A stretch of DNA of 64,000 bases from Pantoea sp. At-9b. Lineage in GTDB: Bacteria; Pseudomonadota; Gammaproteobacteria; Enterobacterales; Enterobacteriaceae. The stretch is taken from contig NC_014837.1 in the NCBI RefSeq assembly GCF_000175935.2, positions 186,001-250,000 of the forward strand, written 5' to 3'. The translations under genes were made by a program, and so were the position numbers. How positions within the stretch are numbered: position 1 is the first letter of the stretch; each line of letters opens with the position of its first letter. This document shows positions 58,062-64,000 of this stretch, one piece after another. Under the pieces are notes generated by a model. It did no database searches, was not told the DNA's origin, and was given only the letters and a program-made list of their open reading frames with translations.

Positions 58062-58090
58062 TTGAAACGGGCGAAAAATTCATCTAGAAT
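58062..58090 (+). promoter_or_regulatory. rplJ promoter (PL10)
   Basis: TTGAAA (58062-58067), 17-bp spacer and TAGAAT (58085-58090), eight bases after the rplA stop. It drives rplJL-rpoBC. Confidence 0.85.
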
Positions 58091-58096
58091 CTTACG

Positions 58097-58406
58097 CCCG
58101 TTGTTCTGGTTGAACACTCAATTCAGAACCAAGATTCATAGTGATTGAAAAGCTGAGGTTCATCCCTTTGTTATTCAGGCACTAAGGTTGGAGCCAGGCC
58201 TTATCCTGGCCTCCGTCCAAGACCGCAGGAGCGCGATATCTCCGGATAAAACGCTTAATCCCCTGCGTAGACGGTGACAGAACCACAAAGAATTTTTTCT
58301 TAACTGGATTCTGCTCACCGTGTAATAGCGCTTATTGCCTTCGGGTGGATAAGTGAAGTGAGTTCCGGGGAAATCCTTCCCCGGTCAAATCCAGGAGCAA
58401 AAGCTA
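58097..58406 (+). promoter_or_regulatory. L10 leader (rplJL autoregulatory mRNA leader)
   Basis: Long untranslated leader between PL10 and rplJ. In E. coli the L10-(L7/L12)4 complex binds this leader and blocks rplJ translation. The segment about 58255-58345 (GCGTAGACGGTGACAGAACC, later CTGCTCACCGTGTAATAGCG) holds the pairing GACGGTGA/TCACCGT expected of the L10-binding fold. I see no ORF in the 352 bp between rplA and rplJ. Confidence 0.85.
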
Positions 58407-58904
58407 ATGGCATTAAATCTTCAAGACAAACAAGCAATTGTTGCTGAAGTCAGCGAAGTAGCCAAAGGCGCGCTGTCAGCGGTTGTTGCGGATTCCCGCG
58501 GCGTGACCGTTGATAAAATGACCGAACTGCGTAAAGCAGGTCGTGAAGCTGGCGTTTACATGCGTGTTGTTCGCAACACCCTGCTGCGCCGCATCGTTGA
58601 AGGTACTCAGTTCGAGTGCCTGAAAGACACGTTTGTTGGTCCGACCCTGATTGCATATTCTATGGAACACCCGGGCGCTGCTGCTCGTCTGTTCAAAGAT
58701 TTCGCGAAAGCGAATGCAAAATTCGAGGTCAAAGCTGCAGCCTTTGAAGGTGAGCTGATCACGGCGGCCAATATTGACCGTCTGGCGACTCTGCCGACTT
58801 ACGAAGAAGCACTGGCACGTCTGATGTCGACCATGAAAGAAGCCGCTGCAGGCAAACTGGTTCGTACTCTGGCTGCTGTACGCGACGCAAAAGAAGCGGC
58901 TTAA
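58407..58904 (+). CDS. rplJ: Ribosomal protein L10
   Basis: Base of the L7/L12 stalk. 165 residues as in E. coli: rRNA-binding N-terminal domain ([33 protein letters not shown]) and C-terminal helix (about 135-165) that holds the L7/L12 dimers. CAGGAG lies before the ATG. Confidence 0.98.
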   Translation: MALNLQDKQAIVAEVSEVAKGALSAVVADSRGVTVDKMTELRKAGREAGVYMRVVRNTLLRRIVEGTQFECLKDTFVGPTLIAYSMEHPGAAARLFKDFAKANAKFEVKAAAFEGELITAANIDRLATLPTYEEALARLMSTMKEAAAGKLVRTLAAVRDAKEAA

Positions 58905-58964
58905 GCCCTCTTTTCCTTCGTGCTTTAACGCATAAACTTATACTGATTCTTAGGAACAATTGTT

Positions 58965-59327
58965 ATGTCTATCACTAAAGACCAAATCCTGGAAGCCGTT
59001 GCAGCAATGTCCGTAATGGAAGTTGTTGAGCTGGTTTCTGCTATGGAAGAAAAATTCGGCGTTTCTGCTGCTGCTGCTGTAGCTGTTGCTGCTGGCCCGG
59101 CTGAAGCTGTTGAAGAGAAAACTGAATTCGACGTGATCCTGAAAGCTGCTGGCGCGAACAAAGTTGCAGTAATCAAAGCCGTTCGTACCGCAACTGGTCT
59201 GGGCCTGAAAGAAGCCAAAGATCTGGTTGAAGCAACTGGCGTGATCAAAGAAGGCCTCAGCAAAGCTGACGCTGCTGCTCTCGAAGCACAGCTGAAAGAA
59301 GCTGGCGCAGAAGTTGAAGTTAAGTAA
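58965..59327 (+). CDS. rplL: Ribosomal protein L7/L12
   Basis: Acidic stalk protein that recruits translational GTPases. 120 residues, one fewer than E. coli because the segment after LVEATG is shorter (GVIKEG against APAALKEG). N-terminal dimer domain (1-30), Ala-rich hinge ([16 protein letters not shown]) and globular C-terminal domain. Extreme codon bias. Confidence 0.98.
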   Translation: MSITKDQILEAVAAMSVMEVVELVSAMEEKFGVSAAAAVAVAAGPAEAVEEKTEFDVILKAAGANKVAVIKAVRTATGLGLKEAKDLVEATGVIKEGLSKADAAALEAQLKEAGAEVEVK

Positions 59328-59343
59328 GACAACCTTCGGGTTG

Positions 59344-59398
59344 CAGTCTGAGTAGTTTCAGACTGATGGCTGGTGACTTTTTAGTCACCAGCCTTTTT
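59344..59398 (+). terminator. rplL-rpoB attenuator
   Basis: A first hairpin CAGTCTGA...TTCAGACTG (59344-59365) precedes GGCTGGTGACT (59368-59378), loop TTTT, AGTCACCAGCC (59383-59393) and five T. In E. coli this partial terminator lets only a fraction of transcripts pass into rpoBC, setting their ratio to rplJL. Confidence 0.92.
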
Positions 59399-59449
59399 GC
59401 GCTACAGGGGAATGATGGCGTTTCGCACTGTTTGTCCATTGTTTCTCTT

Positions 59450-59553
59450 CAATATCTTTTTCTATCGACGCCTTAATATATCGCTTTCCTGTGAGGGTTC
59501 CCTGCCCGTACAACGGCGATGAAATGATTTAAGAGTGATAGAAAGATGTATTG
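59450..59553 (+). promoter_or_regulatory. RNase III-type processing stem before rpoB
   Basis: CAATATCTTTTTCTATC (59450-59466) pairs with GATAGAAAGATGTATTG (59537-59553), 15 of 17 pairs. E. coli has an RNase III cleavage site at this place that separates rplL and rpoB mRNAs. The rest of 59399-59655 shows no gene. Confidence 0.7.
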
Positions 59554-59655
59554 CATGGGGTGCCGCGCATCGCATGAAAAACAAAATAGTGTTGCATGAA
59601 CTGTCCCTTCAGGACGGACAGCGTGGGTCGACTTGTCAGCTAGCTGAGGAACCCT

Positions 59656-62600
59656 ATGGTTTACTCCTATACCGAGAAAAAACGTATTCGTAAGGATTTT
59701 GGTAAACGTCCGCAAGTGCTGGACATACCTTATCTCCTTTCTATCCAGCTTGACTCGTTCCAGAAGTTTATCGAGCAAGATCCAGAAGGTCAGTATGGAT
59801 TGGAAGCTGCCTTCCGTTCCGTATTCCCGATCGCGAGCTACAGCGGCAACTCTGAGTTGCAGTATGTCAGCTACCGTCTGGGTGAACCTGTCTTTGACGT
59901 AAAAGAATGTCAGATCCGTGGCGTGACTTTCTCTGCACCGCTGCGCGTCAAACTGCGTCTGGTGATCTACGAGCGCGAAGCGCCAGAAGGCACCGTTAAA
60001 GACATTAAAGAACAAGAAGTGTACATGGGCGAAATTCCGCTCATGACCGAAAACGGTACCTTTGTTATCAACGGTACTGAGCGTGTTATCGTTTCTCAGC
60101 TGCATCGTAGTCCTGGCGTGTTCTTTGACAGCGATAAGGGTAAAACGCACTCTTCCGGTAAAGTGCTGTATAACGCACGTATCATCCCTTACCGTGGTTC
60201 ATGGCTCGACTTCGAGTTTGACCCGAAAGACAACCTGTTTGTCCGTATTGACCGTCGCCGTAAGCTGCCGGCCAGTATCATCCTGCGTGCGCTGCATTAC
60301 ACCACGGAGCAGATTCTTGATCTGTTCTTCGAAAAAGTGGTGTTCGAAATCCGCGACAATAAACTGCAGATGGAACTGGTGCCTGAGCGCCTGCGTGGTG
60401 AAACCGCCTCCTTCGATATCGAAGCCAACGGCACGGTGTACGTTGAGAAAGGTCGTCGCATTACCGCTCGCCACATCCGCCAGCTGGAAAAAGACAATAT
60501 CCAGCACATCGAAGTCCCGGTTGAATACATTGCCGGCAAAGTGGTAGCGAAAGACTATATCGATCAGAACACCGGTGAGTTGATCGTTGCAGCGAACATG
60601 GAGCTGTCACTGGATCTGCTGGCAAAACTGAGCCAGTCCGGTCACAAGCGCATTGAAACGCTGTTCACCAACGATCTGGATCACGGCCCGTACATTTCTG
60701 AGACGCTGCGTGTTGACCCAACCAATGATCGCCTGAGCGCGCTGGTTGAGATCTACCGCATGATGCGTCCTGGCGAGCCGCCGACGCGTGAAGCTGCAGA
60801 AAACCTGTTCGAGAACCTGTTCTTCTCTGAAGATCGTTATGATCTGTCTGCGGTTGGCCGCATGAAGTTCAACCGTTCTCTGCTGCGTGACGAGATCGAA
60901 GGTTCCGGTATCCTGAGCAAGTCTGACATCATCGAAGTGATGAAGAAGCTCATCGATATCCGTAACGGTAAAGGCGAAGTGGACGATATCGACCACCTCG
61001 GCAACCGTCGTATCCGTTCTGTTGGCGAAATGGCAGAAAACCAGTTCCGTGTTGGTCTGGTGCGTGTAGAGCGTGCGGTGAAAGAGCGTCTGTCTCTGGG
61101 CGATCTCGACACCCTGATGCCTCAGGACATGATCAACGCCAAGCCAATTTCAGCAGCCGTTAAAGAGTTCTTCGGTTCCAGCCAGCTGTCTCAGTTTATG
61201 GACCAGAACAACCCGCTGTCTGAGATTACGCATAAGCGTCGTATTTCAGCCCTCGGCCCAGGCGGTCTGACCCGTGAACGTGCTGGCTTCGAAGTGCGTG
61301 ACGTACACCCGACTCACTATGGTCGCGTATGTCCAATCGAAACGCCGGAAGGTCCGAACATCGGTCTGATCAACTCGTTGTCCGTGTACGCACAGACTAA
61401 CGAATATGGCTTCCTGGAAACGCCGTACCGTCGTGTTGTTGACGGTAAAGTGAGTGACGAGATCCATTACCTCTCTGCAATTGAAGAGGGTAACTTCGTT
61501 ATCGCTCAGGCGAACACCAACTTGGCCGACGACGGTTCATTCGTTGACGATCTGGTTACCTGTCGTAGCAAAGGCGAATCAAGCCTGTTCAGCCGCGACC
61601 AGGTTGACTATATGGACGTTTCGACCCAGCAGGTTGTTTCTGTTGGTGCGTCACTGATCCCGTTCCTGGAACACGATGACGCCAACCGTGCATTGATGGG
61701 TGCAAACATGCAACGTCAGGCCGTTCCGACTCTGCGTGCTGATAAGCCGCTGGTTGGTACCGGTATGGAGCGTGCGGTTGCGGTTGACTCCGGTGTAACA
61801 GCCGTAGCCAAACGTGGCGGTACTATCCAGTACGTTGATGCCTCACGTATCGTGATCAAGGTTAACGAAGATGAGATGTACCCAGGTGAAGCGGGCATCG
61901 ACATCTACAACCTGACCAAATACACCCGTTCGAACCAGAACACCTGCATCAACCAGATGCCGTGTGTCTCTCTGGGCGAACCGATTGAGCGCGGCGACGT
62001 GCTGGCTGACGGCCCGTCTACCGACCTCGGTGAGCTGGCGCTGGGCCAGAACATGCGCGTAGCGTTCATGCCGTGGAACGGCTACAACTTCGAAGACTCC
62101 ATCCTCGTTTCTGAGCGTGTTGTCCAGGAAGACCGTTTCACCACCATCCATATTCAGGAACTGGCTTGTGTGTCTCGTGACACCAAACTGGGGCCAGAAG
62201 AGATCACCGCTGACATCCCGAACGTGGGTGAAGCTGCGCTCTCCAAACTGGATGAGTCCGGTATCGTTTACATCGGTGCTGAAGTGACCGGTGGTGACAT
62301 TCTGGTTGGTAAGGTAACGCCGAAAGGTGAAACCCAGCTGACGCCAGAAGAGAAACTGCTGCGTGCCATCTTCGGTGAAAAAGCGTCTGACGTGAAAGAC
62401 TCGTCACTGCGCGTGCCGAATGGCGTTTCCGGTACGGTTATCGACGTGCAGGTCTTTACCCGCGATGGCGTGGAAAAAGACAAGCGTGCGCTGGAAATCG
62501 AAGAGATGCAGCTGAAGCAGGCGAAGAAAGACCTGTCTGAAGAACTGCAGATCCTTGAAGCTGGCCTGTTCGGTCGTATCCAGGCGGTACTGATCTCGGG

Positions 62601-63684
62601 TGGCGTTGAGGCTGAGAAGCTGGACAAGCTGCCGCGTGAGCGCTGGCTGGAGCTGGGCCTGACCGACGAAGAGAAACAGAATGCGCTGGAGCAGCTGGCT
62701 GAGCAGTATGACGAGCTGAAGCACGAGTTTGAGAAGAAACTCGAAGCGAAGCGTCGCAAGATCACTCAGGGCGATGATCTGGCACCGGGCGTGCTGAAAA
62801 TCGTTAAAGTGTATCTGGCCGTTAAACGTCAGATCCAGCCTGGTGACAAGATGGCAGGTCGTCACGGAAACAAAGGTGTTATCTCTAAGATCAACCCGAT
62901 CGAAGATATGCCTTACGACGAAAACGGCACGCCAGTTGACATCGTACTGAACCCGCTGGGCGTACCGTCACGTATGAACATCGGTCAGATCCTGGAAACC
63001 CACCTGGGTATGGCGGCGAAAGGTATTGGTGAGAAGATCAATGCCATGCTGAAGAAGCAGGAAGAAGTCGCCAAACTGCGTGAGTTTATCCAGCGTGCTT
63101 ACGATCTGGGCACCGACGTGCGTCAGAAAGTTGACCTGAACACCTTCAGTGACGACGAAGTACTGCGTCTGGCAGAGAACCTGAAAAAAGGTATGCCGAT
63201 TGCGACTCCGGTGTTTGATGGTGCGAAAGAGAGCGAAATCAAAGAGCTGTTGCAGCTCGGCGGCCTGCCTTCTTCCGGTCAGATCACCCTGTTCGACGGC
63301 CGTACCGGTGAGCAGTTTGAGCGTCAGGTAACCGTCGGTTACATGTACATGCTGAAACTGAACCACTTGGTCGATGACAAGATGCACGCCCGTTCCACCG
63401 GTTCTTACAGCCTGGTTACTCAGCAGCCGCTGGGTGGTAAAGCACAGTTCGGTGGCCAGCGCTTCGGTGAGATGGAAGTGTGGGCACTGGAAGCATACGG
63501 TGCCGCTTATACCCTGCAGGAAATGCTGACCGTTAAGTCTGATGACGTGAATGGCCGCACGAAGATGTATAAAAACATCGTCGATGGCAACCATCAGATG
63601 GAACCGGGCATGCCGGAATCCTTCAACGTACTGTTGAAAGAGATTCGCTCGCTGGGTATCAACATCGAGCTGGAAGACGAGTAA
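59656..63684 (+). CDS. rpoB: RNA polymerase beta subunit
   Basis: Catalytic-core subunit of RNA polymerase. 1342 residues, exactly as in E. coli, from [20 protein letters not shown] to INIELEDE. The rifampicin cluster is wild type: [20 protein letters not shown] then [10 protein letters not shown], with Asp516, His526 and Ser531 in E. coli numbering. [15 protein letters not shown], near the active centre, is intact. In an operon with rplJL upstream and rpoC 81 bp downstream. Confidence 0.99.
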   Translation: MVYSYTEKKRIRKDFGKRPQVLDIPYLLSIQLDSFQKFIEQDPEGQYGLEAAFRSVFPIASYSGNSELQYVSYRLGEPVFDVKECQIRGVTFSAPLRVKLRLVIYEREAPEGTVKDIKEQEVYMGEIPLMTENGTFVINGTERVIVSQLHRSPGVFFDSDKGKTHSSGKVLYNARIIPYRGSWLDFEFDPKDNLFVRIDRRRKLPASIILRALHYTTEQILDLFFEKVVFEIRDNKLQMELVPERLRGETASFDIEANGTVYVEKGRRITARHIRQLEKDNIQHIEVPVEYIAGKVVAKDYIDQNTGELIVAANMELSLDLLAKLSQSGHKRIETLFTNDLDHGPYISETLRVDPTNDRLSALVEIYRMMRPGEPPTREAAENLFENLFFSEDRYDLSAVGRMKFNRSLLRDEIEGSGILSKSDIIEVMKKLIDIRNGKGEVDDIDHLGNRRIRSVGEMAENQFRVGLVRVERAVKERLSLGDLDTLMPQDMINAKPISAAVKEFFGSSQLSQFMDQNNPLSEITHKRRISALGPGGLTRERAGFEVRDVHPTHYGRVCPIETPEGPNIGLINSLSVYAQTNEYGFLETPYRRVVDGKVSDEIHYLSAIEEGNFVIAQANTNLADDGSFVDDLVTCRSKGESSLFSRDQVDYMDVSTQQVVSVGASLIPFLEHDDANRALMGANMQRQAVPTLRADKPLVGTGMERAVAVDSGVTAVAKRGGTIQYVDASRIVIKVNEDEMYPGEAGIDIYNLTKYTRSNQNTCINQMPCVSLGEPIERGDVLADGPSTDLGELALGQNMRVAFMPWNGYNFEDSILVSERVVQEDRFTTIHIQELACVSRDTKLGPEEITADIPNVGEAALSKLDESGIVYIGAEVTGGDILVGKVTPKGETQLTPEEKLLRAIFGEKASDVKDSSLRVPNGVSGTVIDVQVFTRDGVEKDKRALEIEEMQLKQAKKDLSEELQILEAGLFGRIQAVLISGGVEAEKLDKLPRERWLELGLTDEEKQNALEQLAEQYDELKHEFEKKLEAKRRKITQGDDLAPGVLKIVKVYLAVKRQIQPGDKMAGRHGNKGVISKINPIEDMPYDENGTPVDIVLNPLGVPSRMNIGQILETHLGMAAKGIGEKINAMLKKQEEVAKLREFIQRAYDLGTDVRQKVDLNTFSDDEVLRLAENLKKGMPIATPVFDGAKESEIKELLQLGGLPSSGQITLFDGRTGEQFERQVTVGYMYMLKLNHLVDDKMHARSTGSYSLVTQQPLGGKAQFGGQRFGEMEVWALEAYGAAYTLQEMLTVKSDDVNGRTKMYKNIVDGNHQMEPGMPESFNVLLKEIRSLGINIELEDE

Positions 63685-63762
63685 GCACTCGCATTTGTAC
63701 TGGTTATGGGATGTTCGGCTGGGGTCGAACATCCCTGAGAGTCTCACTCCGACGGGAGCTAA

Positions 63763-64000
<238 letters not shown>

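Overview
The window is chromosomal core DNA of a gamma-proteobacterium of the order Enterobacterales. The 16S rRNA, the protein sequences and the gene order are closest to Pantoea/Erwinia (family Erwiniaceae). I am confident of the order, fairly confident of the family, and treat the genus Pantoea as likely but unproven. No prophage, insertion sequence, CRISPR array, toxin-antitoxin pair or large genomic island is visible.

Left part (1-43949) follows the Escherichia coli cyaA-to-hemG order with local gains and losses. In order: cyaA (3' end); lptM-dapF-yigA-xerC-yigB-uvrD; corA with a regulatory leader; an AbrB-family membrane protein; rarD and yigI; pldA, recQ, rhtC, rhtB; pldB-yigL; bioP; a yehS-like gene; the divergent metR/metE pair; ysgA; udp; an unrecognised TPR plus glycosyltransferase-like gene; rmuC; ubiE-ubiJ-ubiB; tatABC and tatD; rfaH; pepE; ubiD; fre; fadBA; pepQ-yigZ-trkH-hemG. 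The frataxin gene cyaY, which sits between cyaA and lptM in E. coli, is absent from that place.

Middle (43950-49535) is a complete rRNA operon: P1 and P2 promoters, boxA, 16S, a spacer with tRNA-Glu, 23S, 5S and a strong terminator. Its left neighbour is hemG (the E. coli rrnA flank) and its right neighbour is murB (the E. coli rrnB flank). One operon therefore joins two places that are far apart in E. coli, which points to an rrn-mediated rearrangement in one lineage. The 23S-5S spacer carries a palindromic element of about 100 bp.

Right part (49693-64000) is the murB-birA/coaA block, a GNAT acetyltransferase, the tRNA cluster thrU-tyrU-glyT-thrT with tufB, then secE-nusG, rplKAJL and rpoB, with the start of rpoC at the window edge. 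Promoters, the L10 leader, the rplL-rpoB attenuator and an RNase III-type stem can all be seen.

The most unusual items are: a three-level nested palindrome with GGA loops at 18077-18173; a pair of related 60-bp palindromic repeats in opposite orientation at about 14379 and 17034; the orphan TPR/glycosyltransferase-like gene at 24145-25413; the rRNA spacer insertion; and the corA leader, with a mini-ORF whose stop codon lies in a perfect hairpin. I found no multi-gene system that looks wholly new.
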